In this document: positions 43,871-56,874 of the stretch, in pieces
Layout of the letters: every line of letters begins with the position of its first letter
How positions within the stretch are numbered: the stretch's first letter is position 1
Program-made: the position numbers and the translations under genes
The notes under the pieces: model-generated
Database searches by the model: none
What the model saw: only the letters and a program-made list of their open reading frames with translations
Told to the model about the DNA's origin: nothing
NCBI RefSeq assembly: GCF_963678635.1
Contig: NC_087064.1
Coordinates: forward strand, 16,671,802 to 16,735,801
Length of the DNA: 64,000 nucleotides
Source of the DNA: Symsagittifera roscoffensis
Taxonomy: Eukaryota > Xenacoelomorpha > Acoela > Convolutidae
Reading direction: 5' to 3'

Positions 43871-46034
43871 CCTATCCTACGGACTTTAAGTTCTTCTTCA
43901 CCCAAATAGATTTGCCCCATTTGATCACTGTCTGTTGTCACAAATGTCCTAGTGTAGATACTAATTCCATCAACGTTCAGCATCACTTGATACGGTCCAT
44001 AGACTACCAGGTAGCGCGCGTGAAGCTTCTTTATTCGAGGGCCACCCGTTGTTAGTAGTGCTCGCACAGCTCTTGATTCAGTGCGTGGCTCCACCTGCCT
44101 CAGATAATCTGCATATGTTCCCAAATGCATCAAAGTGAGCTCTGATGGTTCACTCAGATTTCTGATTACCTGGTGTCCCGCTACTGAGATTATTGATTGT
44201 ATTTTGCTTCCTTTTGGCACCATATCGAACCTCTGCCCGGAGATCACATTTAGTTTCATGCTCAAACTGCTTGGTACTTTCGTTTTTTTGACCTCTGATG
44301 ACTCGAAGGCGTTCAGTTTTTCCTGTAGTTTCTCATTTTCCAATTCGAGCTTCACCTTTTGTTCGATCTCCTTCGTTACCATTTCCTGCTGGGCTCTATT
44401 TAGAGCATCCCTCGCGGCTGCCCTATAATCAATCTTGAAGTCATCCACCGCAGTAACCGGTTCCGGTTCACATGTTTCTTCGGTTAACTCCTGCATCTTC
44501 TTCGTTGCCAGCTTTTGTGGTTTTTCTTTTCTGCGCGCCTCCGCTTCACTCAATAGGCTAGCCTTGCAGGCTTTCACACCCGATAAAGCAAGGAATGTCT
44601 CCAAAGACCTGTTCAGAGGTTCAAAGGCTGTGGCCATTGATGTAGCATCTCTTGAAGGCCCCGCCGGTGTATCATTGCCCCCTGATAAGGGTTGTATATT
44701 TGGAACTTCCCTTCCATCCGAATCGCTCGGATTGTTTCTTCCTTGGCTCGCATTACTCCTCCCTGGGCTCGCATGACTCCTGCTCCTGGAAACACCTCTC
44801 CCAGTCGCATGTGTGCCTTGCGTCGGTCGCTCGTTTGAGGTGTGTCTGTTGCGTGTTGAACTTCCTCTGATGTTTGGGCCCCATGTTCTATTATCCCCTG
44901 TCGCATAGCCTGATGAACTACCCCTGCCTCTAGTGGATCCATATGTCCTTCTCCTATTCTGTTGGTCCTTGAAGTTCACCCTCGGCTCCCTGCAGGGTCC
45001 TACCGAGTTCGATTCCCCATCTCTTGGCCAACTCTTGCTGCCTAGTAGCCCGTCCAACCTATCCATGATAGCCTGAGTTCGCCTCTCCATCATCGCATCT
45101 ATCTTTAGGTCAAGAGTTCCAAGAGTCTGCTCTTGTTGAATACTCAACCTCTCTAGGTCGTCTCTTAACCCTTACTCTCTTTTTTCCGCTTCCCTTGTCA
45201 TTCGCGACAAGTTCCTGGCCAAATGTTCATCCGTCCTTTCCTTCAAGCGTTTTTCGCTTCTTCCAACTTCTTGTCTATTGCCGTTTATTTCTTCCCGCAG
45301 ACTTATCTCTCGACGTGGACCGCCCTTTCTAGTTCAATCATTCTTATGGACATCTGTTCATTCTGTTCTCCTATGCTGCCCACTCTGTTGGTCAAGGCTT
45401 CTTCAATTGATACTCCGTTATCCACTAGTGGCGGTGTCACCCTGTCGATCCCAGGTAGCTTGGTGCTGGTCGAGATTCGGGCTTTGTTTCTCTGCCTTGA
45501 CGTCTTTTCATTATCCACCTCTGGATCCGCCGGTGCGTTGCTTAGCATTGTGTTTCTATTCTCCCCAGTTCGCATTTCCGAATTCGTCACACTCACAAAG
45601 TCTCCTGACTGGCCTGATGTGTTTGTGGTTTTGCTTATTGTCCTCACTACACCAAATTGGTCCATGGTGCCAGTCCCTCTGTCGGTGTATGCTTCATTCT
45701 CCTGAGTCGAACTATTGAGGCTGATTCGAGATCCAAAGTCAACTTGCTCGTCATTGTCCTCTTCTTCTTCCTGGGATTCTCCTTCATCGCCTGTACCCGC
45801 TCCCATGGTAAATGGAAAGATGTTTCCGAAAGTGTTCTTCACTCTTTCTGAAAACGATAAGGACGTTGCCTGTTTCTCCGTCACGCCTGCCATCATGGTG
45901 TTGTCTGTGGGAGATCTTCTAGTTGGCACAATTTCAGTAGAGATGTCGGACAGTTCCGACTTCTCCTCTCGGTCCAGTGTCCCGGTGGAAGTGGCAAAAT
46001 CTTGGCCTTGTTCTACCGGAGTAGATTCACTCAC
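43747..46034 (-). pseudogene. Giant element Gag-like protein
   Basis: Two pieces, 46034-45303 and 45147-43747, belong together. Between them the other frame encodes a continuing coiled coil (EISLREEINGNRQEVG) with one TAA near 45175, so a frameshift and a nonsense codon split one ancestral protein. The N-terminus is acidic with Asp/Glu runs. The middle is RG/Ser-rich (TRGRGSSSGYATG), then coiled coil (KLELENEKLQEKLNAF). I see no CCHC knuckle and no recognisable capsid motif. The Gag role rests on position. Confidence 0.6.
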
Positions 46035-48173
46035 CAGCCTTCTGTTTCCTCTCCCCTCCGGACCACGATATTAAAAGTGACCACGAATCCTTGTATGTTA
46101 TCACAGTACAGCGTGTATACATTATCACAATAATCGATTATTAGTTCTAAAATGTGAAACTAGCATGGTATGATGATTTCAGTCTATTTAAAAGATAGTG
46201 TTCTCACTACCCAATTAAGCACAAATATTTATGATTTAAAACCAAAAATAACAAAAATAAGAAAATTTTCTACAAAAAACGTATGTGTTTTGTACTTAGT
46301 CGGTCGCAATATGGTAGTCGAACTTGTTTCTAAAGAAAGAATTTTCCCTGCTTGGTGCTGCACCAAACAGACAAAACTAGAAGGCAGTAATTTTCTCAAC
46401 TGGGCGTCTATTGCACCCACCGAGTTCTGTGCTACCTATCTGCGTTCGGACTGCCCGAGCTAGACCTACTAAAATCCTCAGGGCAATCACTTTTCTCAAA
46501 AACGTTTTGGATTTCAATCCACACCAATGAGTTACACAATCTTGTTCAATTTAGACTAAGTGTCGCGAATATCCGAGTTTAGACCTGTTTTGTTTTGGTT
46601 TGGTTTTTTATAAAAGGCAAGTTACCAGTGCAGTCACTGGTTCCCAGCCTATCTTTTAATTACCTGATACCTTTAACTACTTTCTTTTCTGTTGTCTTCT
46701 TAAGTCTTGACAAAACAATAGCCCTCCGGATTGACAAAAATAGGACCCCTCCGGATTGGCAAAAATAGGACCCCTCCAGATTGGCAAAATGGGACCCCTC
46801 CGGATTGGTAAAAACAGGACCCCTCCGGATTGGCAAAAATAGGACCCCTCCGGATTGGCAAAATTGGACCCTTCCGGATTGGCAAAATTGGGACCCCTCC
46901 GGGTTTGTCACAATAGCCTCTCGGGGAATTCTTAATTTTTCACCCGAAACCCTTCAGGATACGTTCGCCGATGCTGTTATGCTGTCTGAACTAACTCGGA
47001 AGGGTGTATCGTCTTTCCTTAGACCCTTCCGGATTGAAGTTAAGCCTCTTATTTGACAATTATTCTAATCACTAGCCTAGTTTCGACTTGACTATAGTTT
47101 TCTGGTCCCCTTAGCCTTCCCTTTTTGTCTAGAGCAGCGTTAAATTGCCTTATTTAACCGTTACTGCCCTTTGGTAGCGGTGTAAGGGCTTTCTAAAATT
47201 TTTTTATAAAACCTGAATTGTTGAATTTGCTAAAAACAATCCTAGAAAATTTAACGCTTACTTTTTTGAATAATTGATTTTTCTATGAGTAAGCTCACCT
47301 AATTTCTGATCGAATGGTACCAAGATCAACTGGATCTGTTTAATGGTTCCAACGTTATTAACCAAAACGTCTTTTTTCTAAAATCAAAAAATTTTCTCTC
47401 TTAGGTTCCGCCCAACTTTTTTCGCAATTCTGTTCTTTTTGACCTAAACATTTTTGATTCGAGCTCAAAACGCCTATACCTTTCTAGTTTAATGCAAAAA
47501 ACCCGATCTAAAACGCTCTAGTTGAAAAAATTTGCCAAAAACTATGCTATTTGTACTCCTCCGGATTGACGAAAATCCACTAAATCAAACACGTTAAGAT
47601 CAATTTCTCTGTAACCCGGAAGGTTATTGGCAAACGGGTTTTAAAACCTGTCGATTCACTAGTGGACGTTGTCCGAACAACAACTTTTACTGTCCTAACT
47701 CAAAAATTTTATAAAATTTTCTTATTTTATACTGTTTCGTTTTTTCATAAATCATTAAAATTCGGTTTTTGGTACCCAAATAGTTCCAACCACTTCTGAG
47801 CTATACTCAACCGGTTCTGCCTATTATACTTATACAGTTACGATGTAAATCATTAATTAAGCGCTTTTTTCGGTTTCAAAAATATAGATATCTCAAAAAT
47901 CGCGATTTGTCGGGGGATCAAAATATCGCTATTTTGACCTTAAAAACCGGTCCGCTTATTGTGTTTTTCATTGAAAAACGAAATAGGAGTATTAATATAG
48001 GCTGAATAAGTAATAATACTAGTAATACTATGCCCCTTCGGGTTTGTTCAATATCCGAATTAAGGTGCTTAACTCGGAAATTCGCAGTTCGGTGAAGGGT
48101 CACTACAGCGCAGCACTGTCGAGCCCCCCACAGATTACTATCCTATTTTTTGTACCAAAAGGGATACAAAACT
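46035..48173 (-). other. Leader region of the giant element
   Basis: About 2.1 kb without a credible gene. It contains the 25 bp tandem repeat at 46714-46920 and further single copies of CCGGATTG near 47030, 47567 and in the LTR-like repeats. A possible primer site TGGTACAAAAAATAGG lies at 48157-48142 (minus strand), 17 nt inside the LTR-like repeat; this is weak. Confidence 0.45.
46714..46920. repeat. Tandem repeat of about 25 bp, 8 units
   Basis: Units read CCTCCGGATTGGCAAAA followed by ATAGGACC with small changes. Long minus-strand frames through it (NPEGS..., SGGVLFLPIRRG...) are an artefact of the repeat. Confidence 0.9.
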
Positions 48174-48489
48174 TGTTAACGATACCCAACAGTCAATTTT
48201 TGTTGTCGTTGAGCCCCTATTTGTCGCTCCTTGAACTGCTTGCCGGATCAGTCTTCTTCACTAATCCCGAGACCCTTCCGGATTGAGCGCAAATTAGCAT
48301 TAACTTGCTTAAATACTCAAATAACCCTACAGTACAAGCCTCACAAACGGGCCACACAATTGATCGCAACAATTTCCACTGATATAAAAGCCTGTAACAA
48401 CACTATATCTAACAACATGAAACGGGAGGGTCGGATCACATCTCGTCTGGGGTGATGATTTCTACTGACTTTATACTTTTTTTTTTACT
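48174..48489 (-). repeat. Candidate 5' LTR of the giant element
   Basis: Direct repeat of 29072-29363, same orientation, about 316 bp with small indels. Starts TGTTAACG and ends near TTTTTTACT on the plus strand. Contains a TATA-like TTTATATC on the minus strand. The clear divergence between the two repeats fits an old insertion. Confidence 0.55.
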
Positions 48490-49560
48490 GTTTTTGGTTT
48501 CTTCGGTTATTTTTTTATGTTTTTTGTTTTTCTTTGGTACTATAGTTGTTTTTGTTTGGTTTTTGTATATCTTCAAGTGTTTTTTTGGTCACTCAGGGAA
48601 CGAGGGGACGGCCAATCCTCCCACCCATCCTGGAACGTGAATTTTCGGTCTTAACTAGGTTAAAAAGCTATTCACGGGTCGGAAAATACATATCGACGGA
48701 AAATAAAGCTAGGTTCTAAGACGACTGGCCAACGTCCAAACAGAGCACTACATGCTGTTCACCGTCTCTACCAAAGCCAGTTCTTTTGGTGGTCTTTTCA
48801 ACATCGGGTCGATAAAAACGTTACTGTTTTTTTCGGCTTCGACCAGAACGCTCAAATTAACTTAATTACATGCAAAATAGTGAGCTCATGGCTGGGTCTC
48901 AGTATCCTCAGACCACGACGTCACTCCTAAAAACAGGGCTACTACTATTACGATTGTTTTTGTTCAGTAGATAAAAATCATCATCTCCATCGAAGATGGA
49001 TCAACCCTTTCCCTCAACTCCTAGCTTCTCATTATTCGAAAATGAATCTAGATGTTAATTAAATTCAATTCAGGGCATGACCAGGAAGCTAAAAGTTCGT
49101 ATAAAACAGTTTAAGTTCAGGTTTTGAGACCCCTCCGGATTCCTGAATCCGGGGAAATAACACTTTTATTTCCTTTCCGGAAGGCTGAATTCACGGTTCC
49201 ACCACCCTTCACCGTTGGAGTGAATGGGTTTGTAACGATTGTAGCGACACAATCGTTACAACTCGGAACGGTCTCTGCTAACACTCTGTCGTATTTTTCT
49301 ATTTCTTGTCATTGCTTTTCTCGCAACTATCGTTGCTGTTGTGTTTCTTTTCTGGTTTACTTCTAAAAATGGCCGTTTCGACGTTTCTCGGAAGTGTGAC
49401 GTCACAAATCAAATTTTTAAACCTTAAAAATTCCAGAATATTCTGACCTTCACGATTCGTCTAATCGTCTAAATAACGTTGCTAATCTTCTTAAACTGTC
49501 AACTCTCAAGGTCAGCGGCTACCATTTTGAAATTGCATTTTGTCCATTCTGGTCGAAAGT
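48490..49560. other. DNA between the giant element and satellite block II
   Basis: T-rich at the left, otherwise unremarkable. One more GACCCCTCCGGATT motif at 49128 shows that element-related sequence continues outside the LTR-like repeat. No gene seen. Confidence 0.5.
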
Positions 49561-52500
49561 CACAAATGATCGCTCAAATCTTCAACAAAATGGGGGAAAA
49601 TTGGTTAGTAGGTTTATTCATTTCTAATGTCCAGAGCCTAAAAATTTTAATTTTGACACCAATAAATTGGCAGAAGCAAAACATTTTAGGCTAGAAAAGC
49701 ACAATTTATTGATTGATTGCCTCTTGTTATTATCCGCCTTCGAAAGCAAGCATGTATGAAATCAAAAAAAATCTTGTACTTTTCAAAAAAAAAATGATCA
49801 AGTCGGTGTGGTATGACATCAAGCAAACCAACTCAGTCAAAGTGTAAGTAATGATTCACTACAGTAGTGGAAAATATTAAACGAATTTTAAGGTTTTCAC
49901 TCTTTAAGTTGCTTTATGTCGCGTACCACTTTGGACAAACTTTATTCAGAATTTTGTCAAAAAGTTTACACAGACCTACTGCAAATGATCTAAGCTGCAC
50001 CCTCTAAAAGTTTCAAATCTATATTTCAATCACTTACTGGTGTTGTTCAGGTCTGAAAATGCCAGTATTCACCATTTGTCATGAGTTTTCTATGGGAGTC
50101 AACACTTTTTCGAATAAGCGGATTATTAAGAACTGATCAAGCAATGAGAAAACTTTTGAACGAGTAAATTTCAATGTTTAGTGTGATAAATTTTCTAAGC
50201 TCTGTAATTTCACCCAGCTGGAAAAGTCTATTAATGATGAAAACTGGTTTTTTTAAAGCTCGAAAAACTTGTAGGTGAGTCAAATCAAAAATTGAATCTT
50301 TCAGAGAGTGTAGTTTACATCATTGCAGCAGGTCAAAAATAATTTTTCTTTGAAATTCCCAATGAGTCTTGTCCAGTAAGGCCGTTAAAAAACGCATTTC
50401 TCAGAGTAAAAGAGTATTTTGTTTTTAATTTTACCCACTTGTGTATCAATTGACGTCTTTGGTCTTGTCCGTAAAGTAAAAAAACTCAAAAACCAGATAG
50501 GAGTAAATTCCTGGGAGAGCTTGCAAATCATTATGCTATCATGGTTACTTTTAAAAATAATATTTGGAAACGTATGAATATTACGTCAAGGGAAACAAAT
50601 TCAGTTTTTCTATAACAATCGTTGAGTAAAAGAGCATGAAGAAAAAGAAAGAAGTTTATCGAAAAAGCAGGAAAATTCCAATGACGGAAAAGAACCGGAA
50701 GACAAAATAATAGAAAATATTTTAAATATAGAAAAAGCTAATTCTTTCCGAGTGACTTGAAAACCAAACTGGAGAATTAATGGTATTATCTTATACGAAG
50801 ATTTCTTCAAATAAAAAAAATGATGAATTTTTTTTCAAATTGATTTTGTTTTCTTTATCTTTGAGTGTCTGAATTATGGTGAATTTTTTATCGATCAAAT
50901 AGAAAGTGATCGCCCGAATCTTCAACCGATGGGGGAACTTTGATTTGTGTGTTAAATCATTTCTTATGTCCAGAGCCTGCAAAGTTCAATTTTGACACAA
51001 ATAAGTTGGTAGAAGCAAGTCATTTTGGGCTAGAGAATATTGATTGTATTTTGTTATTTGCCACCTTCGAAGGCAAATGTTTTGAAATCAATTGAAAAAC
51101 GTAATTTACAAAAAAAAACTGTTTATATCGGTGTGATATGACATCAAACGAGCCATTAGGTCAAGTTTTAACTTTTGACACACCATCAACTGGCGCATTT
51201 AATCTGGTCTTTGACGGTAAAAAAAAATCAAAACCCAGATAGGAATAATTTTTTGAGAAAGCTTTTAAATCATCATGCTATCAAGGTTGATTTTAGAAAA
51301 TGAATTACCAAATTTAATTTGTCGTTAATTGTCAAAGAACTTAGTTTGTCAAATTCAGTTTGTCAAACAAGTATAGTGAACACATGACATTAGTGATTCC
51401 GAAGTTTCTCTTACAGATTACAAGTTTTATCGATCAAATAGAAAGTGATCGCCCAAATCTTCAACCGATGGGGGAACTTAAATTCGTGTGTTAAATCATT
51501 TCTTATGTCAAGAGCCTGCAAAGTTTAATTTTAACACAAATAATTTGGTAGAAGCAAGTCATTTTGGGCTAGAGATTATTGATTGAATTTCGTTATTTGC
51601 CCCTTTCAAAGGCAAATGTTGTGAAATCAAATGAACCACGTAATTTATTTTAAAAAACTATTTATATTGGTGTGACATGACATAAAACGAACCATTAGGT
51701 CAAGTTTTAACTTTTGACACACTATCAACTGGCGTATTTGATCTGGTAAATCAAAACCCAGATAGGAATAATTTCTTGGGAAAGCTTTCAAATCATCATG
51801 CTATCATGGTTATTTTTAAAAAATGAATTACCAAATTTAACTTGTCGTTAATTGTCTAAGAACTTAGTTTGTCGTTAGTTTTTCAAATTCAATTTGTCAA
51901 ACAAATATGGTGAACACCTGAAGTTTGTGATTCCGAAGTTTTTCTTACAGATTACAACTTTTATCGATCAAATAGGAAAAGATCGCTCAAATCTTCAACC
52001 AATTTCGATTTGTAGGTTAAATCAATTTCTATGTCGAGACCAATAAAATGGTAGAAGCGATTAATTTTGGGCCAGAGAAGCTCAAACTAGCGATTGTCTT
52101 TTGTTATTCACCGCCTTCGAATTCAAATATGCATGAAATCATAAAAATACGGTTTTTTTTTCAAAAAAAAAGTGAAGTCGGTGTAGTATGACATGAAACA
52201 AACCAACTAAGTCAAATTGTAAGTTATGATACACTATCAATTGACATATTTGATTTGGCTCTTACCAGGACAAAAAAATTCAGAACCCAGATAGGAGTAA
52301 TTTCCTGGGAGAGCTTACAAATCATTATGTTATCATGGTTTATTTTAACAATTGAATTATCAAATTCAACTTGTCGTTAGTTGTCAAAGAATTTAGTTTG
52401 TCGTTAGTTTGTCAAATTAAGATTGTCAAAAAAATATGGCGAACAGAAGAAATTTGTTATACCCGAAGCTTTTTTTTCAGGCTTAATCTTTTACCAATCG

Positions 52501-55500
52501 AATAGGAAATGATCGCTCAATTCTTCAACTTTGATTTGTAGGTTTATTCATTTCTAATGTCCAGAGCCTGCAAATTTCAATTTTGACACCAATAAATTAG
52601 CAGAAGCAAAATATTTCGGGCTAGAAAAGCACAAATTATTGATTGCCTCTTGTTATTCTTCGCCTTCGAAAGCAAACATGCATGAAATCAAAAAAAATTG
52701 TACTTTTCAAAAAAAGATCAAGTCGGTGTGATATGACATAAAACGAACCACCTCAGTCAAAGTGTAACTAAAGATTCACTACAGTTGTGGAAATTATTAA
52801 ACGAACTTTAAGGTTTTCACTCTCTAAGTTGCTTTATGTCGCGTACCACTTTGGACAAAATTTATTCAGAATTTCGTCAAAAATTTTACACAGACCTGCT
52901 GCAAATGATCTGAGCTGCACCCTCTGAAAGTTTCAAATCTAAGTTTGAATCACTCACTGGTGTTGTTCAGGTCTGAAAATGCCAGTATTCACCATTTGTT
53001 ATGAGTTTTCTATGAGAGTCAACACTTTTTCGAATGAGCGGATTAGTAAGAACTGATCATGCAATGTGAAACATTTTGAACGAGTTATCTTCATTGTTTA
53101 GTGTGATAACTTTTCTAAGCCCTGTTATTTCACACAGCTGGAAAAATCTATTACAAATGGTGAAAACTGGTTTTTCAGAGCTGGGAAAACTGGTAGGTGA
53201 GTCAAATCAAAAATTGAATCTTTCAGAGAGTGTAGTTTACATCATTGCAGCAGGTCAATGATGATTTTTCTTTCAAACTCCCACTGAATCTCGTCCAATA
53301 AAGCCCTTAAAAAATTGCATTTTTCTGATTGAAATAGTATTTTGTTTTTAAATTTACCCACTTGTGTATCAACTGACTTATTTGGTCTTGTCCTTACAAG
53401 TAAAAAAACTCAAAACCCAGATAGGAGTAATTTCCTAGGAGAGCTTGCAAATCATTATGCTATCATCGTTACTTTTAACAAATGAATTATTAAATTTAAC
53501 TTGTCGTTATTTGTCAAAGAACTTAGTTTGTCAAATTCAGTTTGTCAAACAAGTATAGTGAACACATGACATTCGTGATTCCGAAGTTTCTCTTACAGAT
53601 TACAAGTTTTATCGATCAAATAGAAAGTGATCGCCCAAATCTTCAACCGATGGGGGAACTTAAATTCGTGTGTTAAATCATTTCTTATGTCAAGAGCCTG
53701 CAAAGTTTAATTTTAACACAAATAATTTGGTAGAAGCAAGTCATTTTGGGCTAGAGATTATTGATTGAATTTCGTTATTTGCCCCTTTCAAAAGCAAATG
53801 TTGTGAAATCAAATGAACCACGTAATTTATTTTAAAAAACTATTTATATTGGTGTGACATGACATAAAACGAACCATTAGGTCAAGTTTTAACTTTTGAC
53901 ACACTATCAACTGGCGTATTTGATCTGGTAAATCAAAACCCAGATAGGAATAATTTCTTGGGAAAGCTTTCAAATCATCATGCTATCATGGTTATTTTTA
54001 AAAAATGAATTACCAAATTTAACTTGTCGTTAATTGTCTAAGAACTTAGTTTGTCGTTAGTTTTTCAAATTCAATTTGTCAAACAAATATGGTGAACACC
54101 TGAAGTTTGTGATTCCGAAGTTTTTCTTACAGATTACAACTTTTATCGATCAAATAGGAAAAAATCGCTCAAATCTTCAACCAATTTCGATTTGTAGGTT
54201 AAATCAATTTCTATGTCGAGACCAATAAAATGGTAGAAGCGATTAATTTTGGGCCAGAGAAGCTCAAACTAGCGATTGTCTTTTGTTATTCACCGCCTTC
54301 GAATTCAAATATGCATGAAATCATAAAAATACGGTTTTTTTTTTCAAAAAAAAAGTGAAGTCGGTGTAGTATGACATGAAACAAACCAACTAAGTCAAAT
54401 TGTAAGTTATGATACACTATCAATTGACATATTTGATTTGGCTCTTACCAGGACAAAAAAATTCAGAACCCAGATAGGAGTAATTTCCTGGGAGAGCTTA
54501 CAAATCATTATGCTATCATGGTTTATTTTAACAATTGAATTATCAAATTCAACTTGTCGTTAGTTGTCAAAGAATTTAGTTTGTCGTTAGTTTGTCAAAT
54601 TAAGATTGTCAAAAAAATATGGCGAACAGAAGAAATTTGTTATACCCGAAGCTTTTTTTTTCAGGCTTAAACTTTTACCAATCGAATAGGAAATGATCGC
54701 TCAATTCTTCAACTTTGATTTGTAGGTTTATTCATTTCTAATGTCCAGAGCCTGCAAATTTCAATTTTGACACCAATAAATTAGCAGAAGCAAAATATTT
54801 CGGGCTAGAAAAGCACAAATTATTGATTGCCTCTTGTTATTCTTCGCCTTCGAAAGCAAACATGCATGAAATCAAAAAAAATTGTACTTTTCAAAAAAAG
54901 ATCAAGTCGGTGTGATATGACATAAAACGAACCACCTCAGTCAAAGTGTAACTAAAGATTCACTACAGTTGTGGAAATTATTAAACGAACTTTAAGGTTT
55001 TCACTCTCTAAGTTGCTTTATGTCGCGTACCACTTTGGACAAAATTTATTCAGAATTTCGTCAAAAATTTTACACAGACCTGCTGCAAATGATCTGAGCT
55101 GCACCCTCTGAAAGTTTCAAATCTAAGTTTGAATCACTCACTGGTGTTGTTCAGGTCTGAAAATGCCAGTATTCACCATTTGTTATGAGTTTTCTATGAG
55201 AGTCAACACTTTTTCGAATGAGCGGATTAGTAAGAACTGATCATGCAATGTGAAACATTTTGAACGAGTAATCTTCATTGTTTAGTGTGATAACTTTTCT
55301 AAGCCCTGTTATTTCACACAGCTGGAAAAATCTATTACAAATGGTGAAAACTGGTTTTTCAGAGCTGGGAAAACTGGTAGGTGAGTCAAATCAAAAATTG
55401 AATCTTTCAGAGAGTGTAGTTTACATCATTGCAGCAGGTCAATGATGATTTTTCTTTCAAACTCCCACTGAATCTCGTCCAATAAAACCCTTAAAAAATT

Positions 55501-56530
55501 GCATTTTTCTGATTGAAATAGTATTTTGTTTTTAAATTTACCCACTTGTGTATCAACTGACTTATTTGGTCTTGTACTTACAAGTAAAAAAAACTCAAAA
55601 CCCAGATAGGAGTAATTTCCTAGGAGAGCTTGCAAATCATTATGCTATCATCGTTACTTTTAACAAATGAATTATTAAATTTAACTTGTCGTTATTTGTC
55701 AAAGATCTTAGTTTGTCGTTATTTTGTCGAATTCAGTTTGTCAAACAAATATGGTGAACAGAAGAAATTTGTGATTCCGAAGCTTTTTTTCAGGCTTAAA
55801 CTTTTTCCAATCGAATAGGAAATGATCGCTCAAATCTTCAACCAAATGGGGGAACTTTGATTTGTAGGTTTAATCATTTCTAATGTCCAGAGCCTGCAAA
55901 ACTCAATTTTGACACCAATAAATTGGCAGAAGCAAAACAATTCGGGTTAGAAAAGCACAAATTATTGATTGCCTCTGGTTATTTTCCGCCTTTGAAATTA
56001 AACATGTATGAAATCAAAAATTTTTGTACTTTTCAAAAAAAAACGATCAAGTCGGTGTGATGTGACATAAACCAAACCAACTCAGTCAAAGTGTAACTAA
56101 CGATTCACTACAGTAGTGGAAAATATTGAACGAACTTTAAGGTTTTGACTCTCTAAGTTGCTTTATATAGCGTACCACTTTAGACAAAATTTATTCAGAA
56201 TTTTGTCAAAAATTTTACACAGACCTGCTGCAAATGATCTAAGCTGCACTCTCTGAAAGTTTCAAATCTAAGTTTGAAAGTTTGAATAAGTTACCGGAGT
56301 TGTTCAGGTCTGAAAATGCCAGTATTCACCATTTGTCATGAGTATTCTATGGGAGTCAACACTTTTTCGAATATACGGATTAGCAACAACTGATCATGGA
56401 ATGAGAAATATTTTGAACGAGTAAATTTCATTGTTCAGTGTGATAACTTTTCTAAGCTCTGTTATTTCACAGAGCTGGACAAGTCTATTACAAATGGTGA
56501 AAACTGTTTTTTTTTCAGAGCTGGAAGAAC
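49560..56530. repeat. Satellite-like block II
   Basis: About 7 kb of head-to-tail units related to block I (unit starts near 50880, 51370, 51905, 52435, 53550, 54085, 54620, 55750). A longer unit type carries about 640 bp extra (AACGAACTTTAAGG...TTTACATCATTGCAGCAGG) and occurs near 49850, 52780, 54960 and 56105. No coding frame is shared among units. The block joins copy 2 of the giant element abruptly at about 56530. Confidence 0.85.
51346..55711. repeat. Recent 2.18 kb tandem duplication inside satellite block II
   Basis: 51346-53527 and 53528-55711 match almost base for base. Marker pairs 51361/53543, 51901/54083, 52441/54624 and 53041/55225 give offsets of 2182, 2182, 2183 and 2184. Each copy holds four units, including one long unit, so it is a higher-order repeat. 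Confidence 0.92.
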
Positions 56531-56874
56531 TACGGAGAGCCGCTCTCCGGCAAATTCCGGTTCGTTTCCATAAAGGCTGACGGGGGTTTCCAACGCATCC
56601 TCGCCACTTTCAAAATCACTGAGGAAATTGAAGTTTAGGCTGGATAGTCCTCCTGTCGATGCCTTATCGTCTTCTTTCTGATCGGGATCCTGTTGCATAG
56701 GTCCTTCGACCGACGGCTTCCTCCCTGCCCATCATCTCCTTCTGATTTCTCTCTCGAATTTGAGGGTCCTTGGTCTTCACCTCTGGCCCTCTGGGAATTT
56801 CGTTATGATTAGCCTGCCAACTGACTGATTTTCCTCCTCTCCATAAACTATTTTGATCTCCTCCTATTTTGACC

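Larger units (their letters stand above)
29072..48489 (-). mobile_element. Giant Ty3/gypsy-like LTR element, copy 1 (about 19.4 kb)
   Basis: Everything coding here runs on the minus strand between two direct repeats of about 300 bp. Order 5' to 3': LTR-like repeat, about 2.1 kb leader with a 25 bp tandem repeat, coiled-coil Gag-like frame, retropepsin, RT, RNase H, integrase, acidic linker plus macro domain, spacer, second long coding region with an SGNH hydrolase-like domain, final frame, about 0.6 kb of 3' DNA, LTR-like repeat. It is broken by nonsense codons of all three types, frameshifts and deletions, so this copy is dead. Its coding GC content looks clearly higher than that of the flanking DNA. 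Confidence 0.75.

Noticed and set aside
46714-46920. CRISPR-like direct repeat array
   Set aside because: Units are contiguous without unique spacers, in a eukaryotic retroelement leader.
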